In this document: positions 36,456 to 42,902 of the stretch, in pieces
Position numbering within the stretch: the stretch's first letter is position 1
Layout of the letters: every line of letters begins with the position of its first letter
NCBI GenBank assembly: GCA_017622575.1
Contig: JAGAQU010000041.1
Location: 1 to 64,000 of the forward strand
Length of the DNA stretch: 64,000 nucleotides
Direction: 5' to 3'
DNA from: Lachnospiraceae bacterium
Lineage (GTDB): Bacteria; Bacillota; Clostridia; Lachnospirales; Lachnospiraceae
Translations under genes and position numbers: made by a program
The notes under the pieces: model-generated
Seen by the model: only the letters and a program-made list of their open reading frames with translations
Database searches by the model: none
Told to the model about the DNA's origin: nothing

Positions 36456-36929
36456 GTGAGTACTTGGCAAATTGTATTATTAGTCATTCTGGCAGTTTTA
36501 ATCATCGCCGTTGTGGCATTATATTTCCTTGGTAAAAAAGCACAGAAAAAACAGTCGGAGCAGCAGGCACAGATTGATGCCATGAAACAGACCGTTTCCA
36601 TGCTGATCATCGACAAGAAGCGCATGAAGATAAAGGAGTCGGGACTCCCCCAGGCAGTCATCGACCAGACGCCAAAATATCTTCGGGGAAGCAAGCTTCC
36701 TATCGTGAAGGCTAAAGTAGGTCCCCAGATTTTATCTCTTGTCAGTGACGAGAAGATCTTTGATTCCATCCCTGTCAAGAAAGAGGTAAAGGCCGTGATA
36801 AGCGGCATCTATATCACAGAGGTAAAGGGACTTCACGGCAAGGTTCAGGTAGAGCAGAAGAAGAAAGGCTTCTTCAGACGTACCCTTGAGAAGGCTCAGG
36901 AAAAAGCCGGAGCAAAACCCCTTAAGTAA
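36456..36929 (+). CDS. Single-pass membrane protein of unknown function
   Basis: A 157-residue protein with a GTG start, chosen because AAGGAGG lies six bases upstream; the open frame extends further 5' across the promoter. One N-terminal membrane helix (about residues 5-27, QIVLLVILAVLIIAVVALYF) is followed by a short basic coiled coil (KKAQKKQSEQQAQIDAMKQT) and a soluble domain ending in a lysine-rich tail. The pattern suggests an anchored cytoplasmic protein. I do not recognise a named family. It is monocistronic, with its own promoter and a strong terminator, divergent from the foldase gene. Confidence 0.75.
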   Translation: MSTWQIVLLVILAVLIIAVVALYFLGKKAQKKQSEQQAQIDAMKQTVSMLIIDKKRMKIKESGLPQAVIDQTPKYLRGSKLPIVKAKVGPQILSLVSDEKIFDSIPVKKEVKAVISGIYITEVKGLHGKVQVEQKKKGFFRRTLEKAQEKAGAKPLK

Positions 36930-36961
36930 TCAAAACAATAACGAAATGCAGACAAATTTAA

Positions 36962-36998
36962 GGCTTCGAAAGTTTCACGCTTTCGAAGCCCTTTTTTT
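36962..36998 (+). terminator. Terminator after the small membrane protein
   Basis: Perfect 11-base stem (GGCTTCGAAAG / CTTTCGAAGCC), seven-base loop, then CTTTTTTT. It sits between convergent genes. Confidence 0.92.
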
Positions 36999-37017
36999 GC
37001 CTGAACCGGGAAGTCGC

Positions 37018-37461
37018 TTAAAGATCAAATCCCTCTTCTCTCGGTCTGATTTTCATTTCAATTTTGCAGTCCGCCATATGCTCATAATTTGCTTCCAGGG
37101 AATACTCCACATTGACCTTGATGGCATCCTTTCCTTCCTCAATCTTCACTGCATCCGTGTCGATGCCGATCAGAATATTGCCAAAGGGAGTGGCATAGCT
37201 TGTCATATTCTTCTTGTTCTGCTCAAAAATCATATGGACATTGACAAGTCCTTTCTTGGTGACTTCCATCTGGGAGCCTGTAAACTTGATGATATTCTTT
37301 GTAGTGTCCTGAAATCCTTCCGTCACTTCGTCATAAATGATGTAGTGGCTGTCATTTTTTTTATAATACTCTGCAGGGGTGATCGTCTCAAGAGCCTGAG
37401 CCCCCTCTTCGTCCATTGCAAACTGAAGTCCCTTCAGTGCAAGCAGTACTTCTTTTTCCAT
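37018..37461 (-). CDS. DUF1934 (YwiB-like) beta-barrel protein
   Basis: A 147-residue small calycin-like barrel protein. The pattern fits DUF1934: a first strand EVLLALKGLQ, a tyrosine-rich middle (YYKKNDSHYIIYDE), IIKFTGSQMEVTKKG, and a final IEMKIRPRE. Function is unknown. It is last in an operon with an 83-residue protein and murI, 17 bases after murI, and ends at the convergent gap that holds the 36962 hairpin. Confidence 0.78.
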   Translation of the reverse strand: MEKEVLLALKGLQFAMDEEGAQALETITPAEYYKKNDSHYIIYDEVTEGFQDTTKNIIKFTGSQMEVTKKGLVNVHMIFEQNKKNMTSYATPFGNILIGIDTDAVKIEEGKDAIKVNVEYSLEANYEHMADCKIEMKIRPREEGFDL

Positions 37462-37478
37462 AATGCATCTTCCTCGTT

Positions 37479-38300
37479 CTAATACTCTTCAATGTTGATT
37501 GTCTTGGCGGAAAGAATACCGTATTTGATAATGGAATTGGCAAATCTCTTAAATTTCTCCGAGGCATCACTGACAAAAAACTGGTACTGGTTATCTCCAA
37601 GCTCCGGTTCTTTCTCACGAAGGAGATTTTCCTGCTCCAGCAGTTTCTTAAGCTCTCTTGCCGTCTCATAGGCGGGATTTACAAGGGTAACGCCCTCTCC
37701 CATGATCTTGCCCACAGTCTCGCGGATCAGCGGATAATGGGTACATCCGAGCACCAAAGTGTCAATATCGATGTCGATCAGCTCCGTCAGATATCTTCTT
37801 GCAATCTCATCGGTGACCGGATCTCTCCAGAGTCCCTCCTCCGCAAGGGGCACAAACAGGGGACATGCCTTTTCGATCACATTGACATTCTTATTGAGTT
37901 CTTTTATGTACCTTTCGTAAATGGCACTTGAGATGGTTCCCTCCGTGGCGATCACACCAATTTTTCCGTTTCTGGTAGCCTCCACAGCCACTTTTGCTCC
38001 CGGCTTTACCACGCCGATAATGGGAACCTCCACTTCCTTTTCCAGTTCATCCAGCGCATAGGCGCTTGCCGTATTGCAGGCCACCACGATCGCCTTCACA
38101 TTTCTGGTCTGCAGAAAATGAACGATCTGTCTGGAGAATTTGGTAACCGTTTCTTTTGATTTATTTCCGTAAGGCACCCGGGCCGTGTCACCGAAATACA
38201 CAACCTTCTCACTGGGGATCTGATGCATGATCTCTTTCATTACCGTCAGACCGCCGACTCCGGAATCAAATACGCCGATAGGGGCATTTCTGTCAATCAT
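37479..38300 (-). CDS. murI: Glutamate racemase
   Basis: A 273-residue cytoplasmic enzyme that makes D-glutamate for peptidoglycan. GVFDSGVGGLTVMKEI is the signature N-terminal motif; the two catalytic cysteines lie in VVACNTAS and LGCTHYP. Length is normal. I start at ATG 38300, with AGAAGG nine bases upstream; it overlaps the stop of the 83-residue gene by eight bases, so the two are translationally coupled. Confidence 0.95.
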   Translation of the reverse strand: MIDRNAPIGVFDSGVGGLTVMKEIMHQIPSEKVVYFGDTARVPYGNKSKETVTKFSRQIVHFLQTRNVKAIVVACNTASAYALDELEKEVEVPIIGVVKPGAKVAVEATRNGKIGVIATEGTISSAIYERYIKELNKNVNVIEKACPLFVPLAEEGLWRDPVTDEIARRYLTELIDIDIDTLVLGCTHYPLIRETVGKIMGEGVTLVNPAYETARELKKLLEQENLLREKEPELGDNQYQFFVSDASEKFKRFANSIIKYGILSAKTINIEEY

Positions 38301-38544
38301 GATTGTTAACCTTCTCACCGTCTGTTTTTTCTTTTACCTGATATAAATATTCCATAGTCCTGAATTTTATACAAATTTTCCCCTCGCCGTTCAGGAAATC
38401 ATAGACATCTTCCTCCCGAGCTTCTCTGTCATCTTCCCAATCTGCCTCGATGGCATCTCCTGTCACGCAAAGCTCCGGATAGACAAATCCCCAGAATCCG
38501 AGGGTACCCATTATCAGTACAGCTGTTTCCAAAATACGCTTCAT
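38293..38544 (-). CDS. Small protein of unknown function coupled to murI
   Basis: An 83-residue protein with a hydrophobic N-terminus (about residues 4-25, ILETAVLIMGTLGFWGFVYP) that could be a signal or single membrane helix, followed by an acidic region (EADWEDDREAREEDVYDF). AGGAAG lies six bases before ATG 38544. The stop overlaps the murI start (ATGATTGA). I do not recognise a family; the linkage suggests an envelope-related role. Confidence 0.7.
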   Translation of the reverse strand: MKRILETAVLIMGTLGFWGFVYPELCVTGDAIEADWEDDREAREEDVYDFLNGEGKICIKFRTMEYLYQVKEKTDGEKVNNHD

Positions 38545-38619
38545 CACACTCTTCCTTTCCCATCAGGAATTTATAAGAAGAGTATTGCCGAAATTTCATA
38601 CAACTATACTGTAACGCTG

Positions 38620-39300
38620 CTATCTTTTTATTTCAAGATGTATCTGTCTGATAATAGACTTCTCCTGATTATCAATATGTAACTTAGCTGCCCTGGAGGC
38701 CCTTTCTTTGTCCCGGCCTGCAATGCTCTCAAAAATCTCTTTATGCTCTGCGATCAGCTTATCATGCTGGCTTTCATCCTTAATGTACACAAATCGGTAC
38801 CGGTACATCTGCTCCGCCAGATTGTTTACCAGCTGCTGCAGTCTCTGATTGCCGGTGGCCTTTACGATAATATCGTGAAGCGCCACATCCGCCTTGGCAA
38901 TCACGGATACATCCTTTTCCCTGACTGCCGTCTCAAAGTCATCGCACGCCTTCTTTAATGTGCCGAGCTCTTCCTCCGTGATTCTGTCGCATGCAAGCTC
39001 CACACTTAATGCATCCAGCGCACGGCGCACCTCAAGCACATCCTTAAGGCTCTTTTCCGTAATCTGTGCCACCTCTGCACCCCGCCTTGGGATCATGATC
39101 ACAAGACCCTCAAGCTCCAGCTTGCGGATTGCCTCCCTGATGGGCGTTCTGCTGACACCCAGTTTATTTGCCAGATGCACTTCCATCAAACGCTCACCGG
39201 GCTTTAACGTTCCCGTAAGGATTGCCTTCCTGAGCGTATTAAACACCACATCTCTAAGAGGCAGAAACTCGTCCATGTCTACCTGAAACTGCTCATCCAT
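38620..39300 (-). CDS. GntR family regulator (FadR/FCD subfamily)
   Basis: A 226-residue regulator with an N-terminal winged helix (LRDVVFNTLRKAILTG, LANKLGVSRTPIREAIRKLE) and an all-helical FCD ligand domain with the metal-binding pattern (ALDALSVELAC, DVALHDIIVKATGN, EHKEIFESI). The effector is likely a small carboxylate or sugar acid, not determinable here. It begins 14 bases after ispE, so it is probably co-transcribed with it. The ATG has AAAGGAGAGG upstream. Confidence 0.92.
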   Translation of the reverse strand: MDEQFQVDMDEFLPLRDVVFNTLRKAILTGTLKPGERLMEVHLANKLGVSRTPIREAIRKLELEGLVIMIPRRGAEVAQITEKSLKDVLEVRRALDALSVELACDRITEEELGTLKKACDDFETAVREKDVSVIAKADVALHDIIVKATGNQRLQQLVNNLAEQMYRYRFVYIKDESQHDKLIAEHKEIFESIAGRDKERASRAAKLHIDNQEKSIIRQIHLEIKR

Positions 39301-39314
39301 TTTACCCTCTCCTT

Positions 39315-40232
39315 TTACCTCTCATCTGTGCAGGACGCTGCAAATTCCGTTACAAAGATCTGCTTTGCCAGCCCCTGTTCCTTTAGGATCCCATAAGCCT
39401 TCTGCGCGATTTCCTTTTGCCTGTAAATGCCAAACACGGTAGGTCCGCTTCCGCTCATCAGCGCATTTTCTGCCCCGGCCTTTTTCATTTCCTCCTTGAT
39501 CCTTGCGATCACCGGATATTCCTTCTCCGTGACGGTCTCAAGAACATTTCCCATTCTGTCCGTAATCCCCTTAAGACTGCCTTCCTTTAGCGCCGCTGCC
39601 ATGCCGTCAATGTCCGGGTGATAGGACAGCGTATCTGCATGAAGATTTTCATATACAAATTTGGTGGAAACATTGATATCGGGCTTGGCCACCAGAAGAT
39701 AAGCCTTAGGCGGTGCAGGAAGCCTTGTCAGGATTTCACCGATGCCTTCCGACAATGCCGTCCCTCCCATAATACAGTAAGGCACATCTGCTCCAATGGT
39801 TACCCCCATCCCTTTCATTTCATCCGGGCTCATACCAAGTTCAAACAGTTCATTCAGCCCGTGAAAAACTGCAGCCGCGTCCGTACTTCCTCCCGCCATG
39901 CCCGCAGCAATGGGGATTCTTTTTTCCAAGGTAATGGCAACACCACTTTTTATCTCATATATCTTCATTACAAGAGCTGCCGCCTTGTAGATCAGATTGC
40001 TTTTGTTGCAGGGGAGGGTCTCATGATCGGAATAGATTCGAATGACAGGCTCTGTGCTGCTCTTTTCTTTTTCAGACAGTTCCCTTTCTTCCAGTTTACG
40101 AAAGGTCAGCGTATCATAAATGTCCACCGTCTGCATGATCATTTTCACTTCATGATACCCATCCGGCCGCCTCCGCAGCACATCAAGTCCAAGATTAATT
40201 TTTGCATATGCTTTTCGTGTCAACTGCTCCAT
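39315..40232 (-). CDS. ispE: 4-diphosphocytidyl-2-C-methyl-D-erythritol kinase
   Basis: A 305-residue GHMP kinase of the non-mevalonate isoprenoid pathway. The N-terminal motif KAYAKINLGLDV and RRPDGYHEV, the ATP-binding loop PIAAGMAGGSTDAAA, and the C-terminal MSGSGPTVFG are all diagnostic. I start at ATG 40232; the frame is open further upstream but the conserved protein begins here. The promoter lies inside the prophage attachment site about 60-90 bases upstream, so integration of the element rebuilt it. Confidence 0.95.
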   Translation of the reverse strand: MEQLTRKAYAKINLGLDVLRRRPDGYHEVKMIMQTVDIYDTLTFRKLEERELSEKEKSSTEPVIRIYSDHETLPCNKSNLIYKAAALVMKIYEIKSGVAITLEKRIPIAAGMAGGSTDAAAVFHGLNELFELGMSPDEMKGMGVTIGADVPYCIMGGTALSEGIGEILTRLPAPPKAYLLVAKPDINVSTKFVYENLHADTLSYHPDIDGMAAALKEGSLKGITDRMGNVLETVTEKEYPVIARIKEEMKKAGAENALMSGSGPTVFGIYRQKEIAQKAYGILKEQGLAKQIFVTEFAASCTDER

Positions 40233-40285
40233 TGCAAACTGCCTTTCCTTTGTAGCTGATATAATTTTGTATACATAATACATAG

Positions 40286-40333
40286 ATTGTACTTAATTTT
40301 ATACAAGATGTTTCATTTTGTCAATGTTTATCA
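40286..40333. other. attL (left attachment site)
   Basis: A 21-base segment (40286-40306), ten differing bases, and a 17-base segment (40317-40333) match 54171-54218 at the same spacing. The first segment has TTGTA and TACAA arms in inverted orientation around an AT core, typical of a tyrosine recombinase core, so crossover probably occurs there. Confidence 0.8.
40296..40324 (-). promoter_or_regulatory. ispE: ispE promoter inside attL
   Basis: Minus-strand TTGACA (40319-40324), exact 17-base spacer, TAAAAT (40296-40301). The -10 lies in the recombination core and the -35 in the outer conserved segment, so the -35 and most of the spacer now come from the element. Confidence 0.75.
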
Positions 40334-40445
40334 AGCGTTATAGAATGCCGAAAAATCCGCATAAACACTGGGAAAATAGTACAATTTTCGTTTTATCACG
40401 GTTCGTTACTTTTTATACTGTTTTAATAGATAAAAATACAAAATT

Positions 40446-40475
40446 GGGTCAAAATTTGGGTCAGAAATGGGGTCA
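40446..40475. repeat. Integrase arm-type repeats, left end
   Basis: GGGTCA occurs at 40446, 40458 and 40470, exactly 12 bases apart, between attL and the integrase gene. The same motif with the same period occurs near attR. Confidence 0.65.
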
Positions 40476-40506
40476 AAAAAGAGCCACCGAAGTGACTCTT
40501 CACAAT

Positions 40507-41622
40507 TTATAACGCAATAATTATATTATCCATCTCTTTCTGCTTCGTATTTGGCATTACATGGCTGTAAAGGTCCATTGTCATGGCAAGGCTACTGTGC
40601 CCCAATATAGTTTTAAGTACCTGCGCACTGCCGCCCTGTTCTATGTACCGTGTAGCAAACGTATCTCGAAGCGCATGAGCCGAAAAATGTTCAATCACAA
40701 CTTCCTTTTTATTGATTCTCTTCAAGGTCTCTGTTATAGCTTTATTCACGCTTGCATTGAATACCATTCCACCATAAAGGTTTTCAAATACTGATTGATT
40801 GAGTTTGACTATCTTGCTGTGCATCATGTCCTGTTTTTCCTTCTGGCTTTTCAAAACAGACTTGATAGCATCATTCATTGGAATATCACGGACACTTGTT
40901 TTGCTCTTCGGTGTTCCCACAGTATACTTTCCATCCTCTGTCCGGCTGATAGTTTTCGTTACATGAATAACATTATTAACATAATCAATATCGCTCCAGG
41001 TCAACGCGGATGCTTCTCCAACTCTCATACCTGTACAAAGTAGTAACGCAAGCAGTTCATACAACCATTCTTTCTTGGCTTCCTGCATAAACAACTTCTG
41101 TTCTTCCTCTGTCAATGCTCTGTGGTAAGTCTCTGTTGCTTTCTTCTCCACCTTTAAAAGTTTTATTCCGGCCGCCGGACTTTTCTGTAAAATGCCTTCT
41201 GTTACTGCATCATTTAGCATTGTTTTTAACTGAACAATGATTGCATTGACGGAAGATGGTTCCTGACTCTCTGCCAGTTTCTGTTGAAGCTGTACAATCT
41301 CTCGTTTTTCAATTTCAATCAACTTTCTGTGCCCTAATGCCGGTTTGATATGATTTCTGTAACGGCTATCATTACCTAGTGCCGTATTGCCCTTTATTGT
41401 GCCTTTCCTTGCGTTTTTCCACTCCTCATAGTATTTGTCTAGGGTAAGGTTTTTATTTTGCGTATATGCGCCGTTAGCAATGTCTTCACGCAACTGGCGT
41501 TCCTTCTCCCGGCACTCTTTAACTGTTGAAGCATAACAACTATAACTCTTACCATTAATCGTAAAACGGCATTCAATTCTGCCGTCTTTCCTTTCTCTGT
41601 AGCCTATTGGTAATCTTGCCAT
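40507..41622 (-). CDS. int: Tyrosine-family integrase
   Basis: A 371-residue recombinase that integrates and excises the element. An AP2-like arm-binding domain (RKDGRIECRFTINGKSYSCY) and a SAM-like core-binding domain precede the catalytic domain with Arg in CTGMRVGEA, HALRDTF (the H-x-x-R box), GHSSLAMT and the nucleophile Tyr in DLYSHV. It has the domain order of Tn916/phage integrases of Firmicutes. ATG 41622 has AAGGAG eight bases upstream. It lies directly inside attL. Confidence 0.94.
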   Translation of the reverse strand: MARLPIGYRERKDGRIECRFTINGKSYSCYASTVKECREKERQLREDIANGAYTQNKNLTLDKYYEEWKNARKGTIKGNTALGNDSRYRNHIKPALGHRKLIEIEKREIVQLQQKLAESQEPSSVNAIIVQLKTMLNDAVTEGILQKSPAAGIKLLKVEKKATETYHRALTEEEQKLFMQEAKKEWLYELLALLLCTGMRVGEASALTWSDIDYVNNVIHVTKTISRTEDGKYTVGTPKSKTSVRDIPMNDAIKSVLKSQKEKQDMMHSKIVKLNQSVFENLYGGMVFNASVNKAITETLKRINKKEVVIEHFSAHALRDTFATRYIEQGGSAQVLKTILGHSSLAMTMDLYSHVMPNTKQKEMDNIIIAL

Positions 41623-41684
41623 ATTATCAACTCCTTTATTCTGCAAAGGCTTTACCACATTTGCAGTAAAGCCCTGTTTGATAG

Positions 41685-41798
41685 TTACATATACCTTTGA
41701 ATAAATACTTTTAGAAAACCATGCATATACTTTAGTGCTTTTTCATCGGCATAAATCTTCTCCATCATTTCCTCTAATTCTTTCTTCATCTGTTCCAT
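41685..41798 (-). CDS. 37-residue phage protein of unknown function
   Basis: A short, charged, helical peptide (MEQMKKELEEMMEKIYADEK at its start) ending MHGFLKVFIQRYM. GAGGAAC lies nine bases upstream of the ATG. It starts two bases before the stop region of the preceding 37-residue frame, so the two form a mini-operon upstream of int. A role in excision control is possible from position only. Confidence 0.5.
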   Translation of the reverse strand: MEQMKKELEEMMEKIYADEKALKYMHGFLKVFIQRYM

Positions 41799-41799
41799 A

Positions 41800-41913
41800 C
41801 TACTGTTCCTCTCTTTCCATCTGTAATCTTATAAACTCATGCAGATATTCCAACATATTAATATCTTCAATCTCATTAATCATTTTAATAATTCCCTGTC
41901 TAAGATCTTCCAT
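41800..41913 (-). CDS. 37-residue phage protein of unknown function
   Basis: MEDLRQGIIKMINEIEDINM begins a helical, charged peptide. AAAGGACAAG precedes the ATG. It is the first of two tandem short frames reading toward the integrase. No family recognised. Confidence 0.5.
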   Translation of the reverse strand: MEDLRQGIIKMINEIEDINMLEYLHEFIRLQMEREEQ

Positions 41914-41951
41914 AACTCTTGTCCTTTCTTTACGAGGAGCAGTAAAAATGT

Positions 41952-42033
41952 TATAATTTCTACATACCCCAATTTGCTTAGTTGTCGGGTTACTTGCCCT
42001 TGCCGGAGTTGCCGCTCTGACAAGGGATTTTTT
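41952..42033 (+). ncRNA. Candidate small RNA or structured leader
   Basis: TATAAT (41952-41957) is followed about 40 bases later by a hairpin with CCCTTG (41997-42002) and CAAGGG (42021-42026) arms, an inner GC-rich loop, then ATTTTTTTC. A promoter-to-terminator unit of about 70 bases fits a small RNA. The -35 is poor (TTTACG), so this is tentative. On the opposite strand it would be a structured leader for the 37-residue frames. Confidence 0.35.
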
Positions 42034-42060
42034 TCGTTTTCTCCTTTACAATGACATATT

Positions 42061-42107
42061 ACACTTATTAGTGTCTTTTGTCAATACCAAATTACATTTT
42101 TAAATGT
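42061..42107. promoter_or_regulatory. Paired operator palindromes
   Basis: ACACTTATTAGTGT (42061-42074) and ACATTTTTAAATGT (42094-42107) fit one consensus, ACAYT-N4-ARTGT. Their centres are 33 bases apart (three helical turns). They lie between the int-side small genes and the XRE gene, so a dimeric repressor, probably the XRE protein, should bind. Confidence 0.6.
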
Positions 42108-42124
42108 CTTTTAAAACTATTATA

Positions 42125-42152
42125 TTGCGTATTACATTAAATTGTGTATAAT
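42125..42152 (+). promoter_or_regulatory. Promoter for the XRE operon
   Basis: TTGCGT (42125-42130), 16-base spacer, TATAAT (42147-42152), 22 bases before the XRE start codon. Confidence 0.65.
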
Positions 42153-42174
42153 AATAGTATTAGGAGGTGTTGAT

Positions 42175-42393
42175 ATGAATTTATCTTTTGGAGAAAAAAC
42201 GAAAATCATATTAAAGCGCAAAGGGTTAACCATAACCGAGCTTGCATCTATGCTTGGAACTTCTCGGCAAAACCTTACAAATAAATTTTCTCGCGACAAT
42301 TTTCAAGAAAAAGAAATGATTGAAATTGCCAAATCTTTGGGATGTACCTATACAGGAACCATAATCATCGACGAAACCGGGGAAGAATTATAA
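42175..42393 (+). CDS. Small XRE/Cro-type DNA-binding protein
   Basis: A 72-residue protein that is almost only a helix-turn-helix domain (LTITELASMLGTSRQNLTNK), with a C-terminal strand pair (TGTIIIDETGEEL) that may dimerise. ATG 42175 has TTAGGAGG upstream. The paired palindromes just upstream are its likely sites, so it probably represses its own promoter and the divergent int side. Confidence 0.82.
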   Translation: MNLSFGEKTKIILKRKGLTITELASMLGTSRQNLTNKFSRDNFQEKEMIEIAKSLGCTYTGTIIIDETGEEL

Positions 42394-42430
42394 TCATTTC
42401 TTCCAGGCACCTATAGAAGGGAGTAAATTC

Positions 42431-42736
42431 ATGACCGATAAACAACAAGAACTAATAGACCTTTATATTCAAAAAGTTATCAATGATAATTCTCATTTAT
42501 TTGCAGATATTTTGTTGCATGGCACGGACATAGATATGGATAGAGACCAAATCTATGCTAAAATGATTCAAAACTCCGTTACACTTTCTGTTAATATTGC
42601 CGCCAAAATAATTATCGATTTACTAGAAGAAAAGGACATTCTTTCCTTAGTTTCTGATGAAAAAATACTACAAAAAAGTGTTTTTAAATTGCGAACAGAA
42701 TTTATCGACTCTTTAAAAAATCCGTTTTCACAATAA
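42431..42736 (+). CDS. Element protein of unknown function, co-transcribed with XRE
   Basis: A 101-residue, largely helical, acidic protein (QELIDLYIQKVINDNSHLFA, then IAAKIIIDLLEEKDILSLV). AAGGGAG precedes the ATG; it lies 37 bases after the XRE gene and before a terminator. It has no membrane segment. I do not recognise the family. Confidence 0.65.
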   Translation: MTDKQQELIDLYIQKVINDNSHLFADILLHGTDIDMDRDQIYAKMIQNSVTLSVNIAAKIIIDLLEEKDILSLVSDEKILQKSVFKLRTEFIDSLKNPFSQ

Positions 42737-42747
42737 TAATTAGGATT

Positions 42748-42774
42748 ACCACCACCTTTTACAGTGGTGGTTTT
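42748..42774 (+). terminator. Terminator of the XRE operon
   Basis: ACCACCAC (42748-42755) pairs with GTGGTGGT (42764-42771), eight-base loop, then TTTC. Confidence 0.8.
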
Positions 42775-42786
42775 CTTTATTCCATA

Positions 42787-42885
42787 TTATTTTTTCTTAC
42801 TATGAACTACAGAATAAACAACTGCTGCTGTAAACTCTGCAATTAATGTAAATAAAATTCCTGCGATAAATGGATTAATATACAT
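42787..42885 (-). CDS. 32-residue single-pass membrane peptide
   Basis: After MYINP comes a hydrophobic helix (FIAGILFTLIAEFTAAVVYS) and a basic tail (VVHSKKK). AAGGAGG lies nine bases before ATG 42885; an ATG at 42894 is too close to it. It lies 17 bases after the tape measure gene. Tiny membrane proteins at this place are common in Clostridia prophages; function is unknown. Confidence 0.6.
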   Translation of the reverse strand: MYINPFIAGILFTLIAEFTAAVVYSVVHSKKK

Positions 42886-42902
42886 TCTCTTCATCCTCCT
42901 TT

